A DNA stretch of 64,000 bases from Flavobacteriales bacterium (GTDB taxonomy: Bacteria > Bacteroidota > Bacteroidia > Flavobacteriales_F > PHOS-HE28): the NCBI GenBank assembly GCA_016700415.1, contig CP065018.1, positions 3,168,001 to 3,232,000 on the forward strand, read 5' to 3'. A model generated the notes under the pieces. It did not search any database. It worked only from the letters and a program-made list of their open reading frames with translations, and was not told where the DNA came from. Made by a program: the position numbers and the translations under genes. Every line of letters begins with the position of its first letter. The stretch's first letter is position 1. This document shows, piece by piece, positions 16,913 through 25,520 of this stretch.

Positions 16913-16934
16913 CATTTGCATGGCCATGCAAATG
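16913..16934 (-). promoter_or_regulatory. palindrome copy 3, operator over the MarR promoter
   Basis: CATTTGCATGG followed by its exact inverse complement. On the minus strand the TTTG inside it, plus TATCTTGC at 16904-16911 with a 17-bp spacer, reads as a promoter for the MarR gene, so bound protein would block RNA polymerase. The nearest plus-strand gene start is far away. Confidence 0.7.
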
Positions 16935-16980
16935 AGCCATCGTCATGTGCCCCGGCAGCCTTCGGCTTGATACGAAACCC

Positions 16981-18975
16981 TCAAGGAAACCGTAGCGGCC
17001 CCTTCAATGGCTGGAACAGGCCGTACAGCCAAGGGTTGCCTTCCCGTACATGCACCGCGATGGAGGACACCTGCGCCGCCTTTCCGCCAGGGTTCCAGAG
17101 GTAGACCCTAAGCCGTGCTCCATGACCGTGCTCCGGCAGGTCTGACAACGGGATGGCCGTGAAGAGCGAGGACCGGCCGAGTTCGGGGCCATCACCGCTG
17201 GTGCGGTAAAAGGTCGAGCGGTCCCCCTCCTTCAACTCCATCACCAGCTTCAGCTCGCTGCCGGGTGCGGCGCTCATTACGTCCATCCGGGCCTCCAGGA
17301 TGTCGTTGTCAGCCGAAGAGAGCTCGAAGACAGCGCGTTCGAATACGGCACCGAACTCCCGGCCGGCCACGTCCCAGCCCTTGGGGGCCGAGCCATAGGC
17401 TCCCGATGTATCGCGTGATAAAGGCAGGTCCGCGTCCACGTTCCACCCTTCGCCTTTCAGCGCTTCCGGGGTCACTACGCTGACATGCGAGCGGTCGTCC
17501 AAGTGTGTTCCGTTCGGCATGCCGGAGAACAGAAAGGTCTGGCCTTCCTCCATGTCATGCCGTTCCACCATGAAAGGGAAAGCCTGCTGGATGCGGACGA
17601 GGTTTTCGGGATCGGCACCGGCGGAAGCGCCATAGAATATCTCGGCCGCGGAGGTGGCGCTCAGCAGGCTGTCCACGAATTGCGATGTTCGTTCGTGCAA
17701 GTTGATGTAGGGTGCCGAAGCACTGTCCACGTGCCATTGCTTGAAATAGAAGCCGGGGATCTCTTCCGGCAGGTCCACCAGTGCCATCCGGTCCGGTCTT
17801 TTGGAAGCCGCTATGATACCACGGACGGAAGCCTCATACTTCGAGCGATAGAAGATCTCATAGTGCTTGCGCTGCTCCACCAGACCGAAAACGGAGGTGG
17901 CCGCGATCAACGCGACCAGCGGGAGCAAGAGGGCAGTGCTTGGGGATCGCCAGCCTGCGAACAATGGAAAGACAAGGAAGGGGAATGAAAAGAGGACCAC
18001 GGAATATTGGAGCACCGGCGCGTGCAACACCGAATAACCGTATCCAACAACCAAAGGGACCAGCCCGAGCACCAGGCAGAGCGGGATGAAAGGTGAGGCT
18101 CCTTCGGTTTTGGAGCGGAAGGCCTGCGCCCATCCCAGAAGCGCAATGCCGGTAACCACCACTGCGAGCGGGATGCTGTACTGGAAGATCCAAGCGGCAT
18201 GACCCGGCAGCCAGGAGGGCGTGGGCGGGGATAACCATTGGCCCACGCCGCCATAGCCCAATTGGCGCCAGGTGATGGGCAGTTCGGGCAAGTACAGCAA
18301 CAGCGCCAAGCCACCGGCCAATAACACACGTTTGCGTTGCAGCGGTGCGGCGAGGAACAAAAGACAAAGTCCGGCCAGCAAGGCGAACAGCAGCGCGAAA
18401 TGATGGACGTAGCCGCAAAGCGCGGCGGACAGTGCCACGCCGGCCCACGCCCATTTCCGGCCGCCCAAGGCGCGGGTGATCTGGTCCATCAAAAGGGCAC
18501 AAGTGAAGAAGCCCGCCGCATAGGGACGTGCGATCTGTGCATACATCACCGTGTATTGCACCGTGCCGATAAAGGCCATCGAAAGCAGTGCCGCAGCGGG
18601 TGAGGTCCACGCTGCCGCAAAGCGGTACAGAAAAAAAAGTGCCGCGACGCCCATCACGATGAAGGGCAACTTCACCACCGATCCGCTTGTGCCGAAGAGG
18701 CCGGTCCAGATCCACTCGAACACCTGTACGCCCGAGGGGTGAGCATCGATGGCCACGCCCTTCGCTATCAGCTCGCTGAACGAGCTGAAGCGCACGCGCA
18801 ACAACGCGCTGATCTCGTCGTGGGTGAACGGGATGTGCGGCAAGTCCCACAGACGCAGCGCACTGGCAAGCAACAACAGGGACAGTAGCGCCCAACGATG
18901 CACCGGGCCGCCGGGGATGCGGAGGGCGGCCGCTTCTTCCAGCCGCTTGCGCCAATGCGGTTGTTCAGTTGCCAC
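16981..18975 (-). CDS. GT39-type membrane glycosyltransferase (dolichyl-phosphate-mannose type)
   Basis: 664 residues. The N-terminal half has about ten membrane helices. The first periplasmic loop carries LPHIPFTHDEISALLRV, with the Asp-Glu pair typical of GT39/GT-C enzymes. SVLHAPVLQYSVVLFSFPFLV is a later helix pair. From about residue 400 the protein is a soluble periplasmic domain with a beta-rich C-terminus (SDLPEHGHGARLRVYLWNPG). GT-C enzymes take sugars from lipid-phosphate carriers and add them to lipids or proteins on the outer face of the inner membrane. The start overlaps the 3' end of smpB by 11 bp, so the two are probably translated from one mRNA. Confidence 0.85.
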   Translation of the reverse strand: MATEQPHWRKRLEEAAALRIPGGPVHRWALLSLLLLASALRLWDLPHIPFTHDEISALLRVRFSSFSELIAKGVAIDAHPSGVQVFEWIWTGLFGTSGSVVKLPFIVMGVAALFFLYRFAAAWTSPAAALLSMAFIGTVQYTVMYAQIARPYAAGFFTCALLMDQITRALGGRKWAWAGVALSAALCGYVHHFALLFALLAGLCLLFLAAPLQRKRVLLAGGLALLLYLPELPITWRQLGYGGVGQWLSPPTPSWLPGHAAWIFQYSIPLAVVVTGIALLGWAQAFRSKTEGASPFIPLCLVLGLVPLVVGYGYSVLHAPVLQYSVVLFSFPFLVFPLFAGWRSPSTALLLPLVALIAATSVFGLVEQRKHYEIFYRSKYEASVRGIIAASKRPDRMALVDLPEEIPGFYFKQWHVDSASAPYINLHERTSQFVDSLLSATSAAEIFYGASAGADPENLVRIQQAFPFMVERHDMEEGQTFLFSGMPNGTHLDDRSHVSVVTPEALKGEGWNVDADLPLSRDTSGAYGSAPKGWDVAGREFGAVFERAVFELSSADNDILEARMDVMSAAPGSELKLVMELKEGDRSTFYRTSGDGPELGRSSLFTAIPLSDLPEHGHGARLRVYLWNPGGKAAQVSSIAVHVREGNPWLYGLFQPLKGPLRFP

Positions 18976-19414
18976 GTTCCAGGTCGCGTTTAAGGTCCTT
19001 TTCCTTCAAGCTTTCCCGTTTGTCGTAAGTCTTCTTGCCCTTGGCCAGCGCGATCTCCACCTTCACCATGCCGTTCTTGGCGAAGAAGGAGCGTACCGGA
19101 ACGATCGTCATTCCTTGGTCCTTCAGTTTGCGTTGCAGCTTCTTCAATTCCGTCCGGTGCAACAACAATTTGCGGTCGCGGATCGGTTCATGCGCGAAGC
19201 TCTTCGCCTTCTCGAACGGCTGTATGCGCATGTTCCGCAGGTACAGCTCATCGCCGATGAAGGTGCAGAAGGCCTCGGTGATGCTGGCGTCCCCGAGGCG
19301 CAGGCTCTTCACCTCACTGCCCACCAGCATGATGCCGCACTCGTGCGTTTCGAGAAAGAAATACTCGAACGCCGCACGGCGGTTCTTGATCTCGGGCATC
19401 ACTAGGGCGGCCAT
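18965..19414 (-). CDS. smpB: SsrA-binding protein SmpB
   Basis: 149 residues with the full SmpB layout: NRRAAFEYFFLETHECGIML, GSEVKSLR, ITEAFCTFIGDELYLRNMRI, and the basic C-terminal tail KGKKTYDKRESLKEKDLKRD. That tail enters the mRNA channel during trans-translation with tmRNA. The likely start is the first ATG at 19414, though the ATG five codons in (MPEIKNRR) aligns better with the family start. The partner ssrA RNA is not in the window. It is followed with overlap by the GT39 gene. Confidence 0.97.
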   Translation of the reverse strand: MAALVMPEIKNRRAAFEYFFLETHECGIMLVGSEVKSLRLGDASITEAFCTFIGDELYLRNMRIQPFEKAKSFAHEPIRDRKLLLHRTELKKLQRKLKDQGMTIVPVRSFFAKNGMVKVEIALAKGKKTYDKRESLKEKDLKRDLERGN

Positions 19415-19544
19415 GGCGCGAAGATGGGACGGATCCCCGGACTAACCGGAAATCACCGTGCAGTGCGATCGTGCATTCATGGATACCGGGGACGATCCTT
19501 TGTGGAGGGTGTGCGTAGGTTTGTTCTACGGTCCTTCGCGCGGC

Positions 19545-20255
19545 CTATCCTCCCTTCTTGTCGCCGAAGTATCCCTTCTCCTTGCCCATCCGGAAGAAGC
19601 CGATGAAGAGCAGGATATAGCTCAGGTAGAATAACGACTGGAGCGATGCCAGCGCCTTGCCGGCCGCCGTCACCGGATACAGGTCGCCGTAGCCGATGGT
19701 GCTGGTGGTCATGAAGCTGTAGTAGACCGGGTCGAACCAGTGGCTGAAGGGGACGTTGAGAAGGTCACCGGCCGAATAGATCGCCGCAAAGGCGAAGACG
19801 ACCTCTAAGTAGTTGAGGAAGATCAAGATCTTGGAACGGCGGAAGGAGCGGGGCGTCGGAAAGGTGTCAGAGGCGAAGATCAACGTGGGGATGTAGGTCA
19901 CTGTTTCCAGCATGAACCAGACCACCAACGCCACTATCCAAGGTTGATGGGTCCAGCCGAAATAGATCCCCACCAAGGGAAGGAAGGTTTTTGCCAGCAC
20001 GAACACCTCAATGGCGAAGTCCTGCATCAACGGGCCCTTTCGCCAGAATAAATGCCGGATGTAGGTGCCGGGGAACAGGAACTGCACAGCGGCCAGGAAC
20101 AACCTCACGGCCTTCTCCAATCCGGCGTCCTCCTGATAGGCGTTGTTCCAAATGGCCACCAGGTTGTCCCGACGTTTGCGCAGGGTGGGATGCAGGCCCG
20201 TATTCCTCGGCAAGCCTTTTCCGAAGATCAATTGGGACAGGGCTTTGCGGACCAT
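19545..20255 (-). CDS. potassium channel family protein (pore with TIGYGD filter)
   Basis: 236 residues. Several membrane helices lie between residues 75 and 165. A pore loop follows (HWFDPVYYSFMTTSTIGYGD) containing the K+ selectivity filter TIGYGD, then the last helix (SLQSLFYLSYILLFIGFF). The N-terminal 70 residues are basic and cytoplasmic. No RCK/TrkA-N or cyclic-nucleotide domain follows the pore, so gating is not indicated. Single gene; the GGDKKDGF-type C-terminus is short. The 130-bp gap to smpB has no obvious signal. Confidence 0.88.
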   Translation of the reverse strand: MVRKALSQLIFGKGLPRNTGLHPTLRKRRDNLVAIWNNAYQEDAGLEKAVRLFLAAVQFLFPGTYIRHLFWRKGPLMQDFAIEVFVLAKTFLPLVGIYFGWTHQPWIVALVVWFMLETVTYIPTLIFASDTFPTPRSFRRSKILIFLNYLEVVFAFAAIYSAGDLLNVPFSHWFDPVYYSFMTTSTIGYGDLYPVTAAGKALASLQSLFYLSYILLFIGFFRMGKEKGYFGDKKGG

Positions 20256-20354
20256 GATCGTGTTTTAGTCGCGGAAAAGTACTGTGCACGGCTTTCGTGA
20301 AGATGATGTGGCCCAAGTCCGATCCCCGGAATCAGGCCTGGTGGCGAGGTACGA

Positions 20355-21206
20355 CTATGTGCGCTCCACTTCACCCACCCACACGATGCCCTGCTCCTCG
20401 ATCCGCACCTTGCGCTCCTTATACAGCGCCCCTAATGCTTTCTTGAAGGCCTTCTTGCTGATGCCGAACACCCGGTAGATCTCCTCCGGCGAACTCTTGT
20501 CCGTCAACGGAAGGAAGCCCTCGTGCTGCTTCAGTCGTCTGGCCAGTAGCACGACGTTGGCATCGTTATAGTGATCGTAACCGATCGGCTGCAGCGTGAT
20601 GTCCAGCTTGTTGTCGGTGCGCACTGTTTTTACGAAGCCGCTGATGCGATCGCCCATGGAGATCGGCTTGAAAACGTCGTTGGCGTGTACCAGACCTTGG
20701 TGCTTGTCATTCACGATCACCGACCAGCCCATCTCGCTGCGACCGAAGACCAGGAGCTCCACTGCATCACCTTCTGCCACGGACAGTTCCGAATTGTCAA
20801 GGTGCTTATCGATGCGCGTGCTGCCGTAGAGCCGGTCGGTCTGCTCATCCAAGGCCATGTAGGTAACGTACCATCGACCTTCCTCCAATTTCTTCTGTTG
20901 TTCTTTGAACGGCACCAACAAATGCTTCTCCATGCCCCAGTCCATGAAGGCGCCAAGGCGGTCCACTGCAAATGTGCGCAGGCTGGCGAAGCCGTTCAAT
21001 TGGATCCTCGGCTCCAGCGTGGTGGCCACCTGCCGGTCCTCGGAATCGCGGTAGACGAACACGCTGAGCGTGCTGCCTTGGTCGTGTTCGGCCGGGACGT
21101 ATTTATTCGGTAGCAACACCTCGTTCCCTTCGCCATCACCAAGGAAAAGACCTACGCTGGTGTTGCGCAGAATGACGAGGTCCTGGGTCTGGCCGGTGTG
21201 GATCAT
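20355..21206 (-). CDS. CvfB-like S1 RNA-binding protein
   Basis: 283 residues. Three S1-like OB folds are readable: residues 1-60 (TSVGLFLGDGEGNEVLLPNKYV), about 60-130, and about 140-210 (GDRISGFVKTVRTDNKLDITL). A C-terminal winged helix ends in SSPEEIYRVFGISKKAFKKALG, then KVRIEEQGIVW. This order matches CvfB (S. aureus) and YitL, RNA-binding proteins that affect virulence-factor or stress gene expression; the exact RNA targets in Bacteroidota are unknown. It may be co-transcribed with the small membrane protein gene 31 bp upstream. Confidence 0.88.
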   Translation of the reverse strand: MIHTGQTQDLVILRNTSVGLFLGDGEGNEVLLPNKYVPAEHDQGSTLSVFVYRDSEDRQVATTLEPRIQLNGFASLRTFAVDRLGAFMDWGMEKHLLVPFKEQQKKLEEGRWYVTYMALDEQTDRLYGSTRIDKHLDNSELSVAEGDAVELLVFGRSEMGWSVIVNDKHQGLVHANDVFKPISMGDRISGFVKTVRTDNKLDITLQPIGYDHYNDANVVLLARRLKQHEGFLPLTDKSSPEEIYRVFGISKKAFKKALGALYKERKVRIEEQGIVWVGEVERT

Positions 21207-21237
21207 CCGGCGAAAGGTAGGCCGTGCGTTGCCGTGC

Positions 21238-21537
21238 TTATTGTACGAAGTGGAACACCAGCAGCAGGATGATCGCCGCGATGCCGAGCAGGGAGACGAT
21301 GAAAAAGTAGTCGGCTACCTTCTCCATCCGCATTTCCCGCTCCGGGTGGACCGTCCGGATGGAAGTGTAGGAAAAGAACGTGGAGATCGTGAGCAGCAAC
21401 GCGATCACCGAAGTGAATTCGTCTATCAGGGTCGATTCGGCTGAATCGGAAACATGCAACGAAGTGATCACGAACAGGCAAAATCCCAGCAGGTTCGCCG
21501 AGGTGCCCAAGATGTGCTGCGAGGTGCTCTTCGCCAT
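21238..21537 (-). CDS. small three-helix membrane protein, unknown
   Basis: 99 residues with three hydrophobic helices (about 10-27, 41-59 and 75-97), a charged loop HPEREMRMEKVA before the last helix, and an aromatic C-terminus (LLLVFHFVQ). I do not recognise a family beyond small conserved Bacteroidota membrane proteins. It lies 31 bp ahead of the CvfB-like gene on the same strand. Confidence 0.6.
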   Translation of the reverse strand: MAKSTSQHILGTSANLLGFCLFVITSLHVSDSAESTLIDEFTSVIALLLTISTFFSYTSIRTVHPEREMRMEKVADYFFIVSLLGIAAIILLLVFHFVQ

Positions 21538-21652
21538 GTTTCGGTGGCGAATTTAGCGCGGTGCAGAGCGGGCGGAAGGAATATGGACGCCCGCCCGCGT
21601 TAAAACTGCGCAATAATCTGCTGACAGGCTCACCGACCAGTTCCGGCACCGC

Positions 21653-23032
21653 CTATTCCCGCGCCAGCACCACCTGCCGCACAATGCTGTTCCCGCCGTT
21701 GCTGAAGTGGATGAAGTAGCTGCCGCCATACAGACGCTGCGTGTCCAGGTGCCAGATGGTGCTGCCCTTCGCCAGCTTGGAGGTGTCCACCAGTTTGCCG
21801 TCGGCGCTGTACACCTGCACTTGGAGATCTTCTTTCAGCAAACCACCGACCTGCACCACGATGAGGTCCGTGGCCGGGTTCGGAAAGATCGAAAGGTGCA
21901 GTGCGTTCAGGTCGTTCCCTGAGACGTCGGTCGTGACATCGTACACGGTGGTCCCCTCACCTATGGAAGTGACGATGCGGTTCGCGAACGTGCCATGGAA
22001 CGTGGGGCCCACCACGTATGGATAGGCCGAGTTCCAATTCGCCTTCACCGTGGCGAAGTAGGCGTAGGTGCCTTCGGGATATTCCGGGGTCACACAGAAG
22101 CGCCCGTTGTGGACATCCAAGTACTCTTCCTCTCCGGGGTGCGTGAGGAATTCGTAGTCCTCCCGGAAGTAGCCTAATGGATAGGTGCTGCTCACAGCGG
22201 GGCCGTCCGCGACATCGGTGCCGTCGGCCCAAACTGTCCGGGTAGTGATGTTGCGCATTTGGTACCCGGACTCGATCCTCGTGATGCCACCGCTGCCGTC
22301 CGCATTCATGAAGCCGTATGCCCCGTAGATCGGAAAGCCGTCGAAGGCGAAGCCGATAAGCGGCGAATGTTGCGTGCTGTCAATGCTGTATAGCCCGTCG
22401 GCATCGTAGAGGTCGCAGATGGTGGAGATCACGTTCAGGTCCAGCTTGAAGGCTGAAGGGTTCTGGTGGTGGTGGTAGTTGCCCATCGCCGGGTGCGCCT
22501 TTGAGCAATCAAAGCCGCCCTTCTCGGCCAGCACCGCGTCACGGTTCCAAGAGGAAGTGGCTCCCGGTCCGCCGGGGCAGGGTGGGTTACCGGGACCGCC
22601 ACAAAGCGCGTTTGTGTTCGAGTTCCATCCGGTGCCGTCGCGGTAGTCGAAGAGCGCTACGCCGTTGATGAACACGCCGCAGTCTCCGCCGACGGTCGTG
22701 CTGGCTGTGCCGGTATTCTCCACCGGGTGCCGGGGCAGTTTCACGATCTTGCTTTGGTTTGTGGCGATGGACGGATTGCCGTCGAGGAACGGGCCGGTGG
22801 GGTAGGCCGGGATCCCGGTGGCGGTGACGTACACGAAGTTGTCCGAATATTCCACCTGCTGACAGTTCACCAGGATGCCGTTGGGGATCGCCGTGGAATT
22901 GCCGGACATGTAATAGGTGCCGGTCTGGCTGGTGTTCTGCAACCACGATGTGATCTCCGGGCCGGTCTGTGCATGGCTAGTGATCGCGACGCAGGCCAAC
23001 AGGGCCATTAGGGAAGTTCGGTCCATCATCAT
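21653..23032 (-). CDS. YHYH domain protein with T9SS sorting domain
   Basis: 459 residues. The signal peptide ends near ITSHAQTG (about residue 22). The central YHYH domain (about residues 120-330) contains MGNYHHHQNPSAFKLDL, the His-rich metal-binding-like motif that names the family, then HSPLIGFAFDGFPIYGAYGF and RFCVTPEYPEGTYAYFAT. The last 75 residues are a type A sorting domain (LSIFPNPATDLIVVQVGG ... YFIHFSNGGNSIVRQ). The start overlaps the stop of the MbnH-like gene by 4 bp, so it is the last gene of a translationally coupled operon. YHYH function is unknown; surface copper binding is an inference from context. Confidence 0.88.
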   Translation of the reverse strand: MMMDRTSLMALLACVAITSHAQTGPEITSWLQNTSQTGTYYMSGNSTAIPNGILVNCQQVEYSDNFVYVTATGIPAYPTGPFLDGNPSIATNQSKIVKLPRHPVENTGTASTTVGGDCGVFINGVALFDYRDGTGWNSNTNALCGGPGNPPCPGGPGATSSWNRDAVLAEKGGFDCSKAHPAMGNYHHHQNPSAFKLDLNVISTICDLYDADGLYSIDSTQHSPLIGFAFDGFPIYGAYGFMNADGSGGITRIESGYQMRNITTRTVWADGTDVADGPAVSSTYPLGYFREDYEFLTHPGEEEYLDVHNGRFCVTPEYPEGTYAYFATVKANWNSAYPYVVGPTFHGTFANRIVTSIGEGTTVYDVTTDVSGNDLNALHLSIFPNPATDLIVVQVGGLLKEDLQVQVYSADGKLVDTSKLAKGSTIWHLDTQRLYGGSYFIHFSNGGNSIVRQVVLARE

Positions 23033-24120
23033 CGTGTTTCGTCCGGGTTAGTGGTGTTGGACGACATCGTTGCATCATTCCTTCGAACGGCCGTTTCTTT
23101 TCGGGGGAAAGCATGTTCCGGCGCGAAGAGGAACGGTTCGTCGGTGAGCGTGAGCAAAAAAGCCACGAGATCCACCTTGTCCTCCGAGCCAAGGTCGATC
23201 TTTTGCTCAAGTACCGGCGCGAGCGTGGGCCCGTGCTGGATGCCGTCGCTATAGTGCGCCACTACTTGCGCAAGCTTCTTGAAACGACCGTCGTGCATAT
23301 AGGGTCCGGAGAATTCCACGTTGCGCAGCGAAGGGACCTTGAACTTCAACGAATCCTGCGGATCACCGGTGATGTGCATCCGGCCGGTATCCTTCAGGAG
23401 CGTGTCGATCGGCAGTCCGTTGTTGGCAAAGGCGCCGCTGGTGAACAGAGGCTCGCGATGGCAGCTGTTGCAATGGGCTTGGAACAAGGCGTAACCGTGT
23501 TGCTCCTGCACATTGAACACCGCGCCCTCTTCATGGCGCATCATTTGGTCGTATTTGGAACCGGAGGAGATCAACGTCAGTTCGAATTGCGCCATGGCCT
23601 TCAGCACGGTCTCGCCGCTCACCTTTTTCCCGAACACCGCTTGAAATCGCTCCCGGTATTCAGGCGACCGTTCCAGCTTCTTCACCACGCCCGCCATGCT
23701 TTCGCCCAATTCCGCACGGTTCGAGATCGGCGCCAGCGCTTGCATGTCAAGGTGGTTCACCGCGCCGTCCCACATGAAGGACTTGGACCATGCGAGGTTC
23801 ACCAACGTCATGGAATTGCGCGTGCCGATGCTGTCGTGGATGCCGTGGCTCAACGCGTGGTCAACATGAGTGAAGGCGGTGTAGGAGAGGTGGCAGTTCG
23901 CGCAGGATTTGGTGCTGTCCGCAGAGAGTATCGGATCGTAGAAGAGCTGTCGACCAAGCGCGATACCTTCCTCGGAAAGCGGGTTCCGGGTGAAGTCATA
24001 CGTCGGCTTGGGCCAACCCTCCGGGACCTGCAGTTTCACGAAATGCGGCCCCGTGCCGGAAGCGGTGATCGCGATGTAGGTCGCGGCGATCAGGATGAAT
24101 GGGACCACTTTATTTCGCAT
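23029..24120 (-). CDS. MauG/MbnH-like di-heme cytochrome c peroxidase family protein
   Basis: The start at 24120 gives a signal or anchor MRNKVVPFILIAATYIAI. Two c-type heme sites are present, CANCH (about residue 73) and CNSCH (about residue 215). Family blocks include FMWDGAVNHLDMQALAPI and VEFSGPYMHDGRF. The 363-residue length fits MauG/bacterial CcP. Within this family MbnH converts a tryptophan of its partner MbnP to kynurenine, creating a copper site. Here the gene overlaps the MbnP-like gene by 11 bp, which favours the MbnH role over plain peroxide detoxification. No biochemical residue distinguishing the two can be checked by eye. Confidence 0.85.
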   Translation of the reverse strand: MRNKVVPFILIAATYIAITASGTGPHFVKLQVPEGWPKPTYDFTRNPLSEEGIALGRQLFYDPILSADSTKSCANCHLSYTAFTHVDHALSHGIHDSIGTRNSMTLVNLAWSKSFMWDGAVNHLDMQALAPISNRAELGESMAGVVKKLERSPEYRERFQAVFGKKVSGETVLKAMAQFELTLISSGSKYDQMMRHEEGAVFNVQEQHGYALFQAHCNSCHREPLFTSGAFANNGLPIDTLLKDTGRMHITGDPQDSLKFKVPSLRNVEFSGPYMHDGRFKKLAQVVAHYSDGIQHGPTLAPVLEQKIDLGSEDKVDLVAFLLTLTDEPFLFAPEHAFPRKETAVRRNDATMSSNTTNPDETR

Positions 24121-24799
24121 TGTCGCAACGAAAGATCGTGGCAGCGGTCCCGCCCAGTTCATGCGCTGCTTCACCGGGCGACATCACGTTGTAGCGTGTC
24201 CGCAGGTCGATGGCGCTGAGGAAGGCATCCAGGTCGATCGTGATGTTCTGCTCCCCGGCGCTGAACATCGCCAGGTCGATCGTCCGGAAGAATGCGAACG
24301 GCGGGAGATAGCCGCCCAAGTGGAAGAGGAAGCCCCCGTTCGGCCCCGCCGAACTTGGGCTGTGGCCTTCCAGCTTCATGCAGATATAACCGCTGTTCCA
24401 TTCCCAATACATGCCTTTCGTTGGATCGAGATCACCGCCCAACGCACCGGATACCGAAGTCAGGCTGTCGATGCCTAACAAGAATTCCACATGGTCCCAC
24501 GCCATCCTCAGCGGGACGGTGAGATGCACTTCCAAGGTCTTCGGATCTGAGGCATCGAGGAGGTGATAGCTGTCCGTCTCCTCCCAGACCACCTTCCCGT
24601 CGGCGATCAGCTTGAACGCACTGAGGTAGCACTTGAACGTCTCTATGTACGAGGATGATGTTGGCTCACCATCCTCGTACGGGACCAGTGCTTTGCCTTG
24701 GTACAACGGTGTGAAGTGCAAGTGCACCGGCTCCGACTTCTGTGCAGCCAAGGTGAGGCTCATGCAAAGCGCAGGGACGAAAAAAAGCGGCCGTGTCAT
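24110..24799 (-). CDS. MbnP-like copper-binding family protein
   Basis: 229 residues with a signal peptide ending at LTLAAQ (residue 19). The mature protein is an all-beta fold carrying the family hallmark GMYWEWNSGYICMKLEG near residue 127 and preceding blocks HLHFTPLYQGKALV and MAWDHVEFLLGIDS. Three mature cysteines are visible (FKCYL, YICMK, FRCDN). MbnP proteins bind copper after MbnH converts a tryptophan to kynurenine; Trp residues in the GMYWEWNSG block are the obvious candidates here. It overlaps the Spy-like gene upstream (4 bp) and the MbnH-like gene downstream (11 bp). Confidence 0.85.
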   Translation of the reverse strand: MTRPLFFVPALCMSLTLAAQKSEPVHLHFTPLYQGKALVPYEDGEPTSSSYIETFKCYLSAFKLIADGKVVWEETDSYHLLDASDPKTLEVHLTVPLRMAWDHVEFLLGIDSLTSVSGALGGDLDPTKGMYWEWNSGYICMKLEGHSPSSAGPNGGFLFHLGGYLPPFAFFRTIDLAMFSAGEQNITIDLDAFLSAIDLRTRYNVMSPGEAAHELGGTAATIFRCDNAK

Positions 24800-25248
24800 G
24801 GCCTTTCTTGTCGTGGTGGCGGCCCACGGAACAGCTGCGTCAATTCTTGGCTCAGTGCGATGAAGTCCGCACGTTGTTCCGGTCGGCAGATGGCTTCGAT
24901 CGCTTCGAAGTGCTTGAAGTGTATCAACTCGATCTGCGCCTGCACCACACCGATGGCCGTGGCGATCGAATCCGCGCCTTCACGGCCGGGTTTCTGCAAC
25001 AAGGCGTACAGCTCTTCCCGTAAGCGCTTCTGCTGAGCCGTCTTTCCGTCCACCCATCCCTGATGTTCTCCGATGGTCTGCTCGTAGGCACTGATCTGCT
25101 TGGCATCGAAATGGAGCCGCTCGATGATGCTCCGTTTCGGACCCTCCTGCTGGGGCGGAGGTCCATGGCTGAGGAGGAACGCGACCAAGGCGACATTCAA
25201 TAGGACCAAGGCCACCACGGCGAGGATCAATATGCGGACCTTGGTCAT
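24796..25248 (-). CDS. Spy/CpxP-like periplasmic heavy-metal sensor family protein
   Basis: 150 residues: an N-terminal anchor helix (residues 5-27), then a long amphipathic helical domain. RLHFDAKQISAYEQTIGEH and KTAQQKRLREELYALLQK resemble the helical hairpin of Spy/CpxP/CnrX (metal-resistance or periplasmic heavy-metal-sensor family), and HFEAIEAICRPEQRADFIAL is the typical closing helix. Such proteins sit in the periplasm, often tethered, and modulate sigma-factor or two-component signalling. It overlaps both neighbours by 4 bp. Confidence 0.8.
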   Translation of the reverse strand: MTKVRILILAVVALVLLNVALVAFLLSHGPPPQQEGPKRSIIERLHFDAKQISAYEQTIGEHQGWVDGKTAQQKRLREELYALLQKPGREGADSIATAIGVVQAQIELIHFKHFEAIEAICRPEQRADFIALSQELTQLFRGPPPRQERP

Positions 25249-25520
25249 CGGTAGAGTTGTTCGGAGGGTGAAAGGGAAAGGTCCGTGGCTAACTGTTGGA
25301 CATCACTGGTGGTATGATCGCCGGCACCGGCCTGATGATGGTACGCCACAGCGTTCGCAGTCACCAGTAGAAGCAACGTCAGGGCCATGCCCACGGCCCA
25401 CGTCAGGGGCATTTTCTCCGCACGGACAGCGGCGATGCGCGCCTCGATGCGCGTCAGCAGGAACGGCGGCGGATCCACCATCCCGACGCGTCCTAAGGAT
25501 CCAAATTCGTTCGTTCCCAT
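25245..25520 (-). CDS. single-pass membrane protein, probable anti-sigma factor
   Basis: 91 residues. The start at 25520 forms TGATG with the sigma-factor stop; the longer frame is antisense-like sequence from the sigma gene. A short cytoplasmic segment (PPPFLLTRIEARIAAVRAEK) is followed by one membrane helix (about residues 39-59) and a small periplasmic tail containing HHQAG and SLSPSEQLYR. Position directly after an ECF sigma gene and this topology are typical of anti-sigma factors. It lacks an obvious zinc-binding HxxxCxxC ASD motif, so the role is inferred from context. Confidence 0.7.
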   Translation of the reverse strand: MGTNEFGSLGRVGMVDPPPFLLTRIEARIAAVRAEKMPLTWAVGMALTLLLLVTANAVAYHHQAGAGDHTTSDVQQLATDLSLSPSEQLYR

